Notes: generated by a model from the letters alone, not told the origin. A DNA stretch of 64,000 nt from Pseudovibrio sp. M1P-2-3 (GCF_031501865.1 NZ_JARRCW010000001.1:319001-383000); one strand, 5' to 3'. Positions 54,117-63,913 are shown, numbered from the stretch's first letter. Made by a program: numbers and translations.

Positions 54117-55346
54117 ATGCAGGCTCACCTAGGGCTGCGTTATGGTCAACCACCTCTTAACTATATTGACGATGATAACGAAACGGATCAACTTCAGAAA
54201 AAATTGATCAGTACATTCGGCCTAGATGATCCAGAGTTATTACCTCTTCAAGAGGAGCTTTTGCCTCTTCTTGAGTTCTACCGGGTTGAAGACGGGGAAA
54301 TCGTTACCTCTCCTGATTTTGTTCAGGATCATTTGACTTTTATTGTCAGTGGTGAATTCACCCTTGGTTATTCCGATGAGACTTTGGAGGAAACTATTGG
54401 ACCTGGCACTATAGTGGGGCTGTCAGGTTACCTTATGGCGAATGACAAGCTGGAAACCTCTACCCAAAGCCTAAAGAGTTTGAGCAGTGGTATTGTCGCT
54501 TTGGTGGGCTGGGATAGATACGCTTTATTACCAATGTCAGAGAACGCCAATGCGGCTTTGTATGATATGTTGAGTAATATAGCTCAAGTGCAGTTATCTC
54601 GGCAGATGGCATATACAACAAGTCAATATCGTTTATTGTCCATTCGTCAAAAAGGACTTGGGTACATAATTGCAATGCTTTTATGTCTGACTGCAAGCAT
54701 GACTTCATATTCTATGTATTCAGCGCGACACTTTTTGAACTTCTCTTTTGCCGTCTTAGCATCAACGGTTTATTCGATAGTTATTATCTCTCTATTTGCG
54801 ATTTTCTCCTGGCTTATTGTTATACGGATGCGAATTCCAAAACCCCTACTTGGCATGCGGTTATCCGGCCTTCCTTTTCAAGTCCTGATGGGGGCTATCA
54901 TTAGTGTACCGGGCATACTGGTCATGGCTGTCTTTAGAAAAATAGAAGCCCCGAGTGTGGGGTTTTGGCAAATGTCGCCGGCGGTGCAGGTAGTAAATAT
55001 ACAGATGGGGAATCCGGTCATCGCTTCTGTCTGGTTTTTGCTTTATCTGTTATTTTTCACCGCGTTTCAGCAGTATACAGTTCGATGTGGGCTTCAGGTA
55101 CCTTTGATGACAGCCATTGGGAGCCGAAAGCCATACACACCTTGGTTTGCCAATATTGCAACGGCAATCGCGTTTGGTGGGTTTCATATAAATTTTGGAT
55201 TGAGCGCAGTATTGCTTACAATAGCTGCTAGCTTCTATTGGGGAGTTATCTTTTACTATCAAAGGTCCTTCATAACTGTGTGGATTAGCCATGCAATTTT
55301 AGGGGGAGCTGCGTTTCGCTGGTTTGGGGTTTTGCAGCTTCACTAG
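54117..55346 (+). CDS. Cyclic-nucleotide-binding-like domain fused to degenerate CPBP membrane domain, copy 2
   Basis: 409 residues, a clear paralogue of the preceding protein over its full length (shared LANxxxETSTQ, IVALVGWDRY, LPMSENANA, QYTVRCGLQVPL, WISHAILGGAAF). The N-terminal beta-roll reads LTFIVSGEFTLGYS ... GTIVGLSGYLMANDK. In the CPBP core both Glu of EExxxR are Gln (Q318, Q319; R323), while FxxxH (H357) and the later His (H392) are kept. Tandem copies with the same altered motif suggest a conserved non-canonical role at the membrane. Confidence 0.65.
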   Translation: MQAHLGLRYGQPPLNYIDDDNETDQLQKKLISTFGLDDPELLPLQEELLPLLEFYRVEDGEIVTSPDFVQDHLTFIVSGEFTLGYSDETLEETIGPGTIVGLSGYLMANDKLETSTQSLKSLSSGIVALVGWDRYALLPMSENANAALYDMLSNIAQVQLSRQMAYTTSQYRLLSIRQKGLGYIIAMLLCLTASMTSYSMYSARHFLNFSFAVLASTVYSIVIISLFAIFSWLIVIRMRIPKPLLGMRLSGLPFQVLMGAIISVPGILVMAVFRKIEAPSVGFWQMSPAVQVVNIQMGNPVIASVWFLLYLLFFTAFQQYTVRCGLQVPLMTAIGSRKPYTPWFANIATAIAFGGFHINFGLSAVLLTIAASFYWGVIFYYQRSFITVWISHAILGGAAFRWFGVLQLH

Positions 55347-55506
55347 AGTCTCCCAAAACGGATGGTGGGCCCCAATTTGGAAAGTCTGCTTATGAATGCC
55401 ATTTCGCAGAGAAACGCGATTGTTTGTTGAAGGCCTGTGAGGTTTTGGTGCTTTCTTTCAAAAAAGGGTGGTTTGTGGTTACACACGAGGGTCGGGAGAG
55501 TTGAAT

Positions 55507-55533
55507 TTGCTTTCATGTTTTTCTTGAAAGCAA
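55507..55533. repeat. Inverted repeat upstream of DUF805 gene
   Basis: TTGCTTTCA (55507-55515) and TGAAAGCAA (55525-55533) form a perfect 9-bp dyad with a T-rich loop, 54 bases before the DUF805 ATG. An operator or mRNA hairpin; no T-run follows. Confidence 0.4.
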
Positions 55534-55586
55534 TTGGAAGAGCGCTTACATCGAGGCATCAATTGTTTAAGGATGTGAAGTAACTC

Positions 55587-56036
55587 ATGGCACACACGCC
55601 GAACCGCTCTATTGGTCTTTTTTGGCTTTTCTTTAGTCCATTCGGAAGAGCGTCCCGCCAAGCTTACTGGCTTGGCCTCGCACTGGTACTCGTTATTTCC
55701 TTTATAACCTTAAATATTGCAGCAGGACCTATATTGGAGGCAATGGCTCACTCCAGCTTTAATGAGATCGCAGTGGATCAGTTTCTCTCGGAGATTATGA
55801 AACAGAACCAGTTGCTTCCCTATCTTATGTTTGTTGAAAACTGGGTACTTCTGGCTTTGGTTATCAAGCGAATTCAAGATAGAGGATGGAGCGGTTTTCT
55901 AGCCCTTTTGACCTTCTTGCCATTTGTAAACTTCGCGGTATATCTGTTTATGGGACTTCAACCCAGCCAATCAGGTGCGAACCGGTATGGGCCGGAGCCC
56001 AATAGTAAACCCCTGCAGCGCTCACCACGCAAGTAG
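55587..56036 (+). CDS. DUF805 membrane protein
   Basis: 149 residues. An N-terminal aromatic segment (FWLFFSPFGRASRQAYW), transmembrane helix (LALVLVISFITLNIAAG), a second pair of helices around VIKRIQDRGWSGFLALLTFL and FVNFAVYLFMGLQPSQ. The KRIQDRGWSG turn is the family's conserved mark. Function unknown. Confidence 0.85.
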   Translation: MAHTPNRSIGLFWLFFSPFGRASRQAYWLGLALVLVISFITLNIAAGPILEAMAHSSFNEIAVDQFLSEIMKQNQLLPYLMFVENWVLLALVIKRIQDRGWSGFLALLTFLPFVNFAVYLFMGLQPSQSGANRYGPEPNSKPLQRSPRK

Positions 56037-56093
56037 GAAATTGTAGTTACAACCTGCTGCACGCCCTATTTTATTTCACAGAAAGATTTGACG

Positions 56094-57263
56094 ATGACCG
56101 AAACACTTTCATTGGCTTCCTCCATTTGCCGTAAGCTGATTGAGTGTCCTTCGGTGACGCCAGCGGAAGCGGGAGCTCTCGAAACTCTGGAAAATATTTT
56201 GGTGGCTTCAGGATTTAAAGTTTCTCGGCCAGTGTTCTGTGAGGACGGAACACCTGACGTTGAAAATCTTTTTGCTACAATAGGTTCCGGACACCCGCAC
56301 TTTGTATTCGCTGGGCATACGGATGTGGTTCCTGTGGGGGATAAGGCGTCTTGGTCTCACCCACCGTTTTCCGGAAAAATTGTTGACGGTATGATGTATG
56401 GGCGGGGAACCGCCGATATGAAAGGTGGAGTAGCTGCCTTCACTGCTGCTGCCTTGAGTTATCTGGAGCAAAACGGAGGTCCGCCAAAGGGAACAATCTC
56501 CTTTTTGATTACTGGAGATGAAGAGGGACCGGCAATTAATGGAACCGTTAAATTGCTGGAGTGGGCAAAAGCGCAGGAGCATGAATTTGACGCGTGTATT
56601 GTAGGTGAGCCAACCAACCCGGAGATGCTGGGTGATACAATCAAAGTGGGGCGCCGAGGATCTTTATCTGGAAAAATACAAGTTCACGGAAAGCAGGGGC
56701 ATGTGGCTTACCAGCATCTGGCGGATAATCCGATACCGGGTATGCTGCAACTACTGAGTACACTGGACGCTATGGAACTGGATAAGGGGAACGAGCGTTT
56801 CCAACCTTCTAATTACGAGTGTATTAGTGTTGATGTGGGGAACTCAGCTTCCAATATTATTCCAGCCAGTATTTCTGCCAGTTTCAATATTCGCTTCAAT
56901 GATATTTGGTCGGTACCAACGCTCCAAAGCCACCTTGTGACGGTGCTTACAGAAGCTGCTCCAAAAGGGCTTGAATGGTCTGTTTCTTTTAAAGATCAGC
57001 CAAGTGATAGTTTCTTGACCCATGACACTGCATTGATCGACACCCTGTCAAACTCTGTTGAGGTTGTCACTGGGCGCAGGCCTGCGCTCTCTACAGGTGG
57101 TGGTACATCAGATGCCCGCTTTATCAAGAACTACTGCCCGGTCGTCGAGTTCGGCCTTGTGGGAAAGACAATGCATCAAGTCGATGAGTGTATTTCTGTG
57201 AAGGATCTCGATCAGCTCACAGAAATTTATAGGGACTTTTTGAACAATTATTTTAGTAGCTAG
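56094..57263 (+). CDS. dapE: Succinyl-diaminopimelate desuccinylase
   Basis: 389 residues from the ATG at 56094; a TTG at 56088 is the only longer option. M20 metallopeptidase fold: FAGHTDVVPVGD (first zinc His and Asp), GRGTADMKGGVAAF (bridging Asp), FLITGDEEGPAINGT (catalytic Glu pair), LSTGGGTSDARFI and a C-terminal VGKTMHQVDE His ligand. Step of lysine and meso-diaminopimelate synthesis for the cell wall. Confidence 0.96.
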   Translation: MTETLSLASSICRKLIECPSVTPAEAGALETLENILVASGFKVSRPVFCEDGTPDVENLFATIGSGHPHFVFAGHTDVVPVGDKASWSHPPFSGKIVDGMMYGRGTADMKGGVAAFTAAALSYLEQNGGPPKGTISFLITGDEEGPAINGTVKLLEWAKAQEHEFDACIVGEPTNPEMLGDTIKVGRRGSLSGKIQVHGKQGHVAYQHLADNPIPGMLQLLSTLDAMELDKGNERFQPSNYECISVDVGNSASNIIPASISASFNIRFNDIWSVPTLQSHLVTVLTEAAPKGLEWSVSFKDQPSDSFLTHDTALIDTLSNSVEVVTGRRPALSTGGGTSDARFIKNYCPVVEFGLVGKTMHQVDECISVKDLDQLTEIYRDFLNNYFSS

Positions 57264-57296
57264 GCTTCAAGCGCCTATCAAGTAGGATGGTTGCTG

Positions 57297-57884
57297 ATGT
57301 TACCAAGTTCTTCAGAGATAGTCAGGTCTTTTCAAGGATCAATCGAGCTGATGCGGGCTCCAAATAAGGCTGCGAGCTATTTCGATCTTTCGAATGATGG
57401 TTTTTGGCGGTCTTTCTCCGTTATTTTCTTGCTCTTACCGTTCTATGCCTTGTCTATGGTGGCTAGGGAAAGAATGCTGGCCACAGCGGGGGGAGGGCAG
57501 ACGAACACCCCGCAGGCGATTGATTTTGGAGTTATGCTGGCAACTTCGGTATTGGACTGGGTTACATTTCCTATTGTAATTGCGTTGCTTGCAAGCACTT
57601 TGGGGATTAAGGGACAGTACGCCTCCTATATTTCGGTACGGAACTGGACCAGCCTTCTCATCATTTTACCGATGAGCTTTCTGAACCTTCTGTTTATTAT
57701 TGGAATTTTGTCAGTTGATGTTTTGTTGACGCTCAGCCTGCTTATCATGGGGTGGATGCTATGGTACCGGTTTATGATTGCCCGCGTCGTCGCTGGCGCA
57801 TCAGTAGGCGTAGCTATTGGCTTGGTTGTGCTAGATATTCTTCTTAGTATTTTAATAGAGAATACCATGGATACTCTGATTTAG
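57297..57884 (+). CDS. Conserved membrane protein downstream of dapE
   Basis: 195 residues with about five hydrophobic helices (FSVIFLLLPFYALSMVA, VLDWVTFPIVIALLAST, SLLIILPMSFLNLLFIIGIL, LLTLSLLIMGWMLWYRFM, GVAIGLVVLDILLSIL). The N-terminus holds AASYFDLSNDGFWRSF. I do not recognise a named family. It lies 33 bases after dapE and is probably co-transcribed. The ATG at 57297 is chosen over the TTG at 57291. Confidence 0.75.
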   Translation: MLPSSSEIVRSFQGSIELMRAPNKAASYFDLSNDGFWRSFSVIFLLLPFYALSMVARERMLATAGGGQTNTPQAIDFGVMLATSVLDWVTFPIVIALLASTLGIKGQYASYISVRNWTSLLIILPMSFLNLLFIIGILSVDVLLTLSLLIMGWMLWYRFMIARVVAGASVGVAIGLVVLDILLSILIENTMDTLI

Positions 57885-57923
57885 AGCAAGTTGCGTTCAT
57901 TTTCATTCACGCCTAGCGCTCTA
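57882..57923 (-). repeat. 42-bp intergenic repeat, copy 2 (inverted)
   Basis: The reverse complement of this segment matches 944-985 over all 42 positions with about six or seven substitutions. It overlaps the stop codon of the preceding gene and shares the inner GCGTGAATGAAAATGAA core and the TAGAG/CTCTA ends. Confidence 0.7.
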
Positions 57924-58019
57924 GAGCGAATTCTTCGATCCGCTTGCCTGTTAGGTAGGGGAGAAGGAGTTGAGGAGGGCATTGAGCGGCCTGAGACATA
58001 GCCGCTCTCCTGAAGTCAA

Positions 58020-58820
58020 TTAGGCCGTCACTTTGAGACTTTCTTGATATACACGCAAGGAGGCCAAATCTTCCTCGGCGCTTCGATAATCAACTTGTGT
58101 CAGGTAAAGGCCATCGGGTACGGCAACAGGGCCGCAAGCCGTTCGGTCTTTTGCTTCCAGAGCTGTTTTGACATCTTCCTTGTTCCACTTTCCCTCACCT
58201 ACAAGACGTAGGGTGCCCACCATTGAACGAACCTGATTGTGAAGGAAGGAGCGAGATGAACACTCTAAAAATACGGTTTGGTCTCTGCGATATACGGAAA
58301 TTTTTTCCATTGTCTTCCAAGGGCTTTTGGCTTGACAGTGGGTATGGCGGAATGTTGTAAAATCGTGATGCCCTAGTAAAACTTGTGCTGCATCATTCAT
58401 GGCATCAGCATCAAGCTCTGGTTTTACATGCCACGCAAGTCCGATATCAAAGGTCAAGGGGGACAGGCGGTTTTCAATCCGGTACCGATAGTGCCTTCGA
58501 GTTGCAGAAAAGCGTGAATCGAAACCGGGGCCAGTTTTTTCGCAGGCGAGGATCGCAACAGGGTCTGGCTGACAGTGGAAGTTGAGGGCATTGCGTACAG
58601 TCTTGGCAGGCCAATCTTTTTCAAGATCAATATGGGCGACTTGCCCTGTTGCATGGACGCCAGCATCAGTCCGTCCGGCCCCGCCAAGAGTTATCGTTTC
58701 ACCGCAGAATTTTTTGACGGCGCGCTCAATGACTTCCTGAACTGTGATGACGTTTTTCTGTCGTTGCCACCCTGCAAAGGGGCGACCATCATACTCTACT
58801 GTAATTTTATAGCGGGGCAT
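58020..58820 (-). CDS. truA: tRNA pseudouridine synthase A
   Basis: 266 residues. Catalytic Asp in GGAGRTDAGVHATGQVAH, N-terminal YKITVEYDGRPFAGWQRQ, C-terminal RSFLHNQVRSMVGTLRLVG. It makes pseudouridine at positions 38-40 of tRNA. Part of the def-fmt-truA group typical of Rhizobiales, with an acetyltransferase gene in between. Confidence 0.96.
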   Translation of the reverse strand: MPRYKITVEYDGRPFAGWQRQKNVITVQEVIERAVKKFCGETITLGGAGRTDAGVHATGQVAHIDLEKDWPAKTVRNALNFHCQPDPVAILACEKTGPGFDSRFSATRRHYRYRIENRLSPLTFDIGLAWHVKPELDADAMNDAAQVLLGHHDFTTFRHTHCQAKSPWKTMEKISVYRRDQTVFLECSSRSFLHNQVRSMVGTLRLVGEGKWNKEDVKTALEAKDRTACGPVAVPDGLYLTQVDYRSAEEDLASLRVYQESLKVTA

Positions 58821-58843
58821 TCGTGCTTCTTAGGTCTATCGGG

Positions 58844-59398
58844 TTACTCAAGGTCTTCAAAGGGAGTTGGAAAACTAACTTCAAAGGGAAAGTATTGCTT
58901 TCCTTCTTGTGTTAGTGCCAAAGCCGAAAACACCGGACCGGCATAAGGGCCTTGAAGCCTTTTTGCAAGCTCTGCCTTAAAACCAAAACGAGGAAAATAT
59001 TCTGGGGGCCCCAGTGCGAGGATCAGATCCTCGTCCATGCGCTGTAGGTGGTCAATAGCTTCGATGATCATCGCGGTGCCAACTCGGCGGTGTTGATGAT
59101 GGGGGCATACGGAAACGGGTGTGAGAACCGATATGTCCAAAAGGTGTCCCTTACCACCTCCGGTTACACGGGAGGCCATCAAATGCCCAATGACCTCTCC
59201 GCTTTCCACTTGGTCCTTATGGCCAACTGCCACCAGCTCCAGAATTGAAGCGCCGCACTCCCTTAGATCCTTGGCAAGCTGGGCCTCCCAAGAGCCATGA
59301 AACGCGTCCATATCAAGCTCAAATACCTGTTCTTGGTCTTTAGCTTCAAAAGCACGGATATGGATATCCCGATCCAAATGTAGCGTGATAGCACTCAT
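58844..59398 (-). CDS. GNAT-family N-acetyltransferase (YhbS-like)
   Basis: 184 residues. LLDISVLTPVSVCPHHQHRRVGTAMIIEA carries motif A (Q-x-x-x-x-x-G), ILALGPPEYFPRFGFKAEL is the typical YhbS block, and FSALALTQEG closes the domain. Substrate unknown. Placed 23 bases upstream of truA on the same strand. Confidence 0.87.
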   Translation of the reverse strand: MSAITLHLDRDIHIRAFEAKDQEQVFELDMDAFHGSWEAQLAKDLRECGASILELVAVGHKDQVESGEVIGHLMASRVTGGGKGHLLDISVLTPVSVCPHHQHRRVGTAMIIEAIDHLQRMDEDLILALGPPEYFPRFGFKAELAKRLQGPYAGPVFSALALTQEGKQYFPFEVSFPTPFEDLE

Positions 59399-59462
59399 GT
59401 GAAGGCAGATACTCCCGCTTGGGGTTGTTGATCTGCCTTGCAGTGTAATGCAAATTTAAGGG

Positions 59463-60404
59463 CTAGGAAACAGCCTGACCCTGTTTGAGAGAAGCACCCC
59501 TAAGAAACTCTTCGCTGTTAACGGCACGTTTTCCCGCGCGTTGCACTTGAGTAAGTTTCACGGCTCCTTGAGAACACGCGATGATCAGATCGCTGCCTTC
59601 AGCCTGCAAAACAGTACCAGTCGGCCCTTCTCCCTTAACCAAGCTGGACCTCAATACTTTTACTCTCTCGGGCTTGGATCCAAATGTGATCTCGCACCAT
59701 GCGCCGGGGAAGGGAGACAAACCGCGGATGTGGTTGTGCACTTCCTGGGCGGGAAGGGACCAGTTTATTCGGGTTTCTTCTTTTTTGATTTTTGCCGCAT
59801 ACGTGACACCTTGCTCGCTTTGTGGTGTTTCGCTCAGGCCGCCCCTCGAAAGAGCAGAGAGCGCGCGAACCATGAGGTCTCCGCCCAAACTAGACAGGCG
59901 GTCGTGTAGTTCGCCTGCTGTCATATCCGCGCAGATGGTTACGCTCTCAGACAAGCATATTGCGCCCGTGTCCAACCCCTCTTCAACCCGCATAACCTGA
60001 ATGCCGGTCTCTTTGTCTCCAGCCATGATTGCGCGGTTGATGGGCGCTGCTCCACGCCAGCGGGGAAGTAGTGAGGCATGCCCGTTCAAGCAGCCGTGAG
60101 TGGGTGCCTCGATCACTTCATTGGGGAGGATGAGGCCATAGGCGACAACCACTGCAATGTCGGCATTGTGTGAGCGGAAGACTTCCTGCTCTTCCGCAGA
60201 GCGAAGAGACTTTGGCGTATAAACAGGGATGCCAAGACTTTCTGCGGCTTCATGAACTGGTGATTTTTTAAGTTCCATGCCTCGGCCAGCTTTGCGCGGT
60301 GGCTGGCTATAGCAGGCGACCACCTCCCAGCCTTGGCCAACAATTTCCATAAGGGTTGGAACGGAAAAATCGGGAGTACCCATAAAAACGACACGTAATG
60401 ACAT
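59463..60404 (-). CDS. fmt: Methionyl-tRNA formyltransferase
   Basis: 313 residues. [14 protein letters not shown], then [20 protein letters not shown] (Asn, His of the active site) and [13 protein letters not shown] (Asp), followed by a C-terminal tRNA-binding domain. Formylates initiator Met-tRNA; its counterpart def lies just upstream on the same strand. Confidence 0.96.
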   Translation of the reverse strand: MSLRVVFMGTPDFSVPTLMEIVGQGWEVVACYSQPPRKAGRGMELKKSPVHEAAESLGIPVYTPKSLRSAEEQEVFRSHNADIAVVVAYGLILPNEVIEAPTHGCLNGHASLLPRWRGAAPINRAIMAGDKETGIQVMRVEEGLDTGAICLSESVTICADMTAGELHDRLSSLGGDLMVRALSALSRGGLSETPQSEQGVTYAAKIKKEETRINWSLPAQEVHNHIRGLSPFPGAWCEITFGSKPERVKVLRSSLVKGEGPTGTVLQAEGSDLIIACSQGAVKLTQVQRAGKRAVNSEEFLRGASLKQGQAVS

Positions 60405-60846
60405 GATGGCTTGCCTTTATTGGAAAAATTGCTTGCTCGCTTTATTGCCAAGCTAACCTCTAAGGGCAAGGACTTCATGGTAACTTGAGGGATTATTTGT
60501 GGTTACTGAAGAGCCTTTGTCAGTGAAGTGGATCTTTTGCCTCGTTTAAAGTCGGGAGCTAAGGCTATGGGGTTAGGTTCAGCATAGCTTTGGGTTTCAC
60601 TCCGGCGTGTTCTCTTTGAACCGCTGAGTAAAGAAGAACTATATTGCTGTAGCATCCACTGGCAGCAACGCAGAATTATTCTACGCGCAGATCAATCTGC
60701 AATGTTGATATGCTTACAATCCTTAAGGGACTTTGAGAGTTAACTTTAGATTGAGGCGTTTAATGTGGTTGGCTCAGACCGTGAAGAGGGCACAGTGGAG
60801 CCGTAGGGCAAAGCAAAAAGTGCCGCCCCACCACAAGATATGAGTA
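60405..60846. other. Intergenic region between def and fmt
   Basis: About 440 bases with no supported coding sequence on either strand, unusual since def and fmt are often adjacent. I see no clear terminator, RNA gene or repeat. Confidence 0.5.
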
Positions 60847-61377
60847 TCAAGCGCTTGCTTTGGCTTTTTGGGCCTTTGTGTATTTCTTCATAACGCGCTC
60901 ACGCTTCAGCCGTGATAGGTGATCTACAAACAGCACACCATTCAGATGATCATACTCATGCTGAATACAAGTTGCCAGCAGTCCACCCGCTTCGATCTCG
61001 CAGGCTGTGCCATCGCGGTCCAGATAGGATACTTTAACCGCTACAGGGCGCTCCACATCTTCATAGACTTCCGGAATAGACAGGCAACCTTCTTGATAGA
61101 CGGCGGTCTCCTCAGAAGACCAGGTGATCTTCGGATTGATGAAGACCATTGGTTCTTTTTTGTCTGCTTCGCCCTCTTCACGCTCGGCAACATCCAAAAC
61201 AAAAATGCGTTTCAGGACACCAATCTGCGGTGCTGCCAGTCCAATGCCTGGGGCGGCATACATTGTCTCCAGCATGTCATCGGCCAGCTGGCGAATTTCA
61301 TCAGTTACGTCTTCGATGGGTAAGCACGTTTCGCGCAGGCACGCATCGGGAACGAGGACAATTTCTTTTTTGCTCAT
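60847..61377 (-). CDS. def: Peptide deformylase
   Basis: 176 residues from the ATG at 61377 (MSKKEIVLVPD). The three diagnostic motifs are GIGLAAPQIG, EGCLSIP (Cys metal ligand) and IQHEYDHLNGVLF (two His and the catalytic Glu). Removes the formyl group from nascent proteins. The frame extends to 61428 without a better start. Confidence 0.96.
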   Translation of the reverse strand: MSKKEIVLVPDACLRETCLPIEDVTDEIRQLADDMLETMYAAPGIGLAAPQIGVLKRIFVLDVAEREEGEADKKEPMVFINPKITWSSEETAVYQEGCLSIPEVYEDVERPVAVKVSYLDRDGTACEIEAGGLLATCIQHEYDHLNGVLFVDHLSRLKRERVMKKYTKAQKAKASA

Positions 61378-61554
61378 AATATGGAGATAGAAAATCAGCA
61401 GCAAAAAATCAATGTTCTTGTGCTGCATTAAGCCAACTAGATAAATTTGGGATTATTTGGTGCCTTTGTTCTTGAATAAATGGATTAGGGGAGAGCTGAT
61501 TTCGAACGCTTTTCCAAGCATTCATTTATTGGCTACATTCTCTTGAGAGTGAAA

Positions 61555-62820
61555 ATGTTCTATGTTTGTTTCATGCAGGACACTCTTTTTACCCTCGGAA
61601 ACTATTCATTTTCCACTCAGCTCGTGGTTATCGCTTGTCTGTCGTTTGGGATCCTTATTTTGCTGTATTCGGGTGCTCGGACACGTAAAAAGCTGAGAAC
61701 CGTCACACGAAACGGTTACCAACTTGAGGGCGGGGAGGATGGAGAACTGGATGCAAAGCTTGAAAAAGTTCTGGAATCTCAAAGCGAAATAACTGGCCGT
61801 ATGCAAACGATGGCGGAGATTTTTGGTTCTCGCCAGTCAGATTTAATGCGGGCCGTAAATGACCGGTTGGATGGTATGGGCAAAACGCTCGGAGCTTCAG
61901 TCTTAGAAACCCACCGGCAAACCCATCACAGTCTACGTGGTCTGCATGAGCGAATGGCTTTATTGGATCAGGCTCAAAAAACTATGGGTGATCTTGCTGG
62001 TCAAGTGACAAGCTTGCAAAAGGTTCTTTCAGATAAGCAGGCGCGAGGAGCTTTCGGACAGAGGCGAATGGAGCAGATCATCGAAGACTCGCTGGCCTCA
62101 TCAAGCTATAGTTTTCAAGGGAGACTATCAAATAACACGCGCCCTGACTGCATCATTCATATGCCCTCTGGCGCGCCCCCCTTGGTGATTGATGCAAAGT
62201 TTCCGCTTGAGGGGTATGAGGCTGTCCGTTCTGCTAAAAACCGTGAGGAATTTAAAGCAGCCGCAACTCGTTTCAAACGGGATATCTCCAAGCATCTGGA
62301 TGATATTTCCTCCAAGTATCTACTGGTGGGAGAAACGCAGGAGACTGCACTGATGTTTGTGCCCTCTGAAAGTGTTTTTGCCGAAATTAATGAGAACTTT
62401 GTTGATCTTGTCCAAAAAGCCTATCGCTTGCGTGTAGTCATTGTTTCTCCATCACTTTTGATGTTGTCCGTACAAGTTGTCCAGTCGGTATTGCGGGATG
62501 CCCGAATGCGCGAGCAAGCTCACGTTATTCAGGCCGAGGTATCCAAGCTTCTGCTTGATGTTTCACGACTGGCGGAACGTGTCGAAAAACTACATACCCA
62601 CTTTTCCCAGACTGCCAAAGATATTGATCAGATTATCGTTTCCGGCGATAAAATCCAAAAGCGTGGACAGAAGATCGAAGAGCTTGAACTTGGGTCTTCT
62701 TCCCCGGAGCTTGTGATAAGCAAAGATCCATCCCACCCGGGTTTTAGGGAGACACTAAATGCTGCTGAACACCGGGTTCTAGAGGAGGATGAATTGCCGT
62801 CCCCGTTCCACTTTTCCTAG
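61555..62820 (+). CDS. rmuC: DNA recombination protein RmuC
   Basis: 421 residues from the ATG at 61555 after GAGAG. An N-terminal transmembrane helix (LVVIACLSFGILILLY), a coiled-coil stretch, then the RmuC nuclease-like domain: GAFGQRRMEQIIED, RPDCIIHMPSGAPPLVIDAKFPLEGYEA (PD-(D/E)xK-like D and DAK) and ALMFVPSESVFAEINE. Thought to act on DNA structures and limit inversions. Divergent from def. Confidence 0.93.
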   Translation: MFYVCFMQDTLFTLGNYSFSTQLVVIACLSFGILILLYSGARTRKKLRTVTRNGYQLEGGEDGELDAKLEKVLESQSEITGRMQTMAEIFGSRQSDLMRAVNDRLDGMGKTLGASVLETHRQTHHSLRGLHERMALLDQAQKTMGDLAGQVTSLQKVLSDKQARGAFGQRRMEQIIEDSLASSSYSFQGRLSNNTRPDCIIHMPSGAPPLVIDAKFPLEGYEAVRSAKNREEFKAAATRFKRDISKHLDDISSKYLLVGETQETALMFVPSESVFAEINENFVDLVQKAYRLRVVIVSPSLLMLSVQVVQSVLRDARMREQAHVIQAEVSKLLLDVSRLAERVEKLHTHFSQTAKDIDQIIVSGDKIQKRGQKIEELELGSSSPELVISKDPSHPGFRETLNAAEHRVLEEDELPSPFHFS

Positions 62821-62921
62821 GCTCATTCACAGCAAAAAGAAGCCGAATATGATTAGTTGTTTCAACTAAAAGAGTCTGTGCTAGATAATAAAATTTATAG
62901 TTGAAACTAGGGATATCTGGA

Positions 62922-63863
62922 ATGTCGGTTGCCATCGCGTTAAGCAAAATGAATGGGGTTAAGTGGAAAAAGCGTATGGAAAGCCGTTTGCCGAACCATC
63001 AGGTGCAAACATGGCCCAATATAGCTAACCATGAAGAGATCAAGTATCTTCTAGCCTGGAAGCCGCCCGCTGATGTATTCGAGACCCTTCCAAACCTGGA
63101 AGTTATTTTTTCACTTGGTGCTGGTGTTGATCATTTAATATTTAACCCCCAGCTTCCAACTGTTCCGGTTGTGCGAATTGTAGACACTGACTTGACCGAC
63201 CGGATGACCGAGTGGGTGACTTTGCAGGTTCTCTTACACCACAGACAGCATCTCCTATATGCGCAACAGCAAAAAGAGCGCATGTGGAAGGGGTATCAGC
63301 AACTCCCGGCGCGAGAAGTTCACGTTGGCATCCTCGGACTTGGAGAATTGGGGGCTGCGAGTGCGGTTGCTCTTCGTCAACTTGGATTTCAGGTGTCGGG
63401 TTGGTCCCGCTCTCGAAAGGAATTACCTTCCATTCAAAGCTATGCAGGCCAATCTGAACTCTTTGGTTTTCTTCAGCAAACAAACATATTGGTCAACCTT
63501 TTGCCCCATACACAGCAGACACAGGGTTTGATCGACTATGAGCTTTTAACCTACTTGTCCCGAAGTGAGGATTTTGGTGCTCCCGTATATATTAATGCCG
63601 GTCGGGGAGGTACTCAAAATGAGAAGGATCTGGCTAGGGCCCTGCAGGACGGAACTTTAAAAGGTGCCAGTATTGATGTCTTTTCCAGTGAACCACTGTC
63701 ACCGGAAAACCCACTATGGCAATTGGAAAACTGTATTGTGACACCTCATGTGGCTTCTGAGAGTGATCCGAACGCGCTTAGCTACAATATCGCAGAACAG
63801 ATCACCGCCTATGAACAAGGGCAGGGGTTGAAGCACACAATTGACTGGTGCTCCGGTTACTGA
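62922..63863 (+). CDS. GhrA-like 2-hydroxyacid dehydrogenase
   Basis: 313 residues from the ATG at 62922. NAD(P)-binding motif HVGILGLGELGAASAVAL, catalytic Arg in INAGRGGTQ, Glu in FSSEPLSPENPLW, and His in CIVTPHVAS. LFSLGAGVDHL-type N-terminal block (IFSLGAGVDHL) is typical of glyoxylate/hydroxypyruvate reductase A. It reduces glyoxylate or hydroxypyruvate. Confidence 0.92.
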   Translation: MSVAIALSKMNGVKWKKRMESRLPNHQVQTWPNIANHEEIKYLLAWKPPADVFETLPNLEVIFSLGAGVDHLIFNPQLPTVPVVRIVDTDLTDRMTEWVTLQVLLHHRQHLLYAQQQKERMWKGYQQLPAREVHVGILGLGELGAASAVALRQLGFQVSGWSRSRKELPSIQSYAGQSELFGFLQQTNILVNLLPHTQQTQGLIDYELLTYLSRSEDFGAPVYINAGRGGTQNEKDLARALQDGTLKGASIDVFSSEPLSPENPLWQLENCIVTPHVASESDPNALSYNIAEQITAYEQGQGLKHTIDWCSGY

Positions 63864-63913
63864 CCTGCATTTTTTGAATAACAATAAAGTAAATTCATTC
63901 CCTTCAGGGAGGA

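Noticed and set aside
55507-55533. Terminator for the second cNMP/CPBP gene
   Set aside because: The dyad is perfect but lies about 160 bases past the stop and has no T-run after it; kept only as an inverted repeat.
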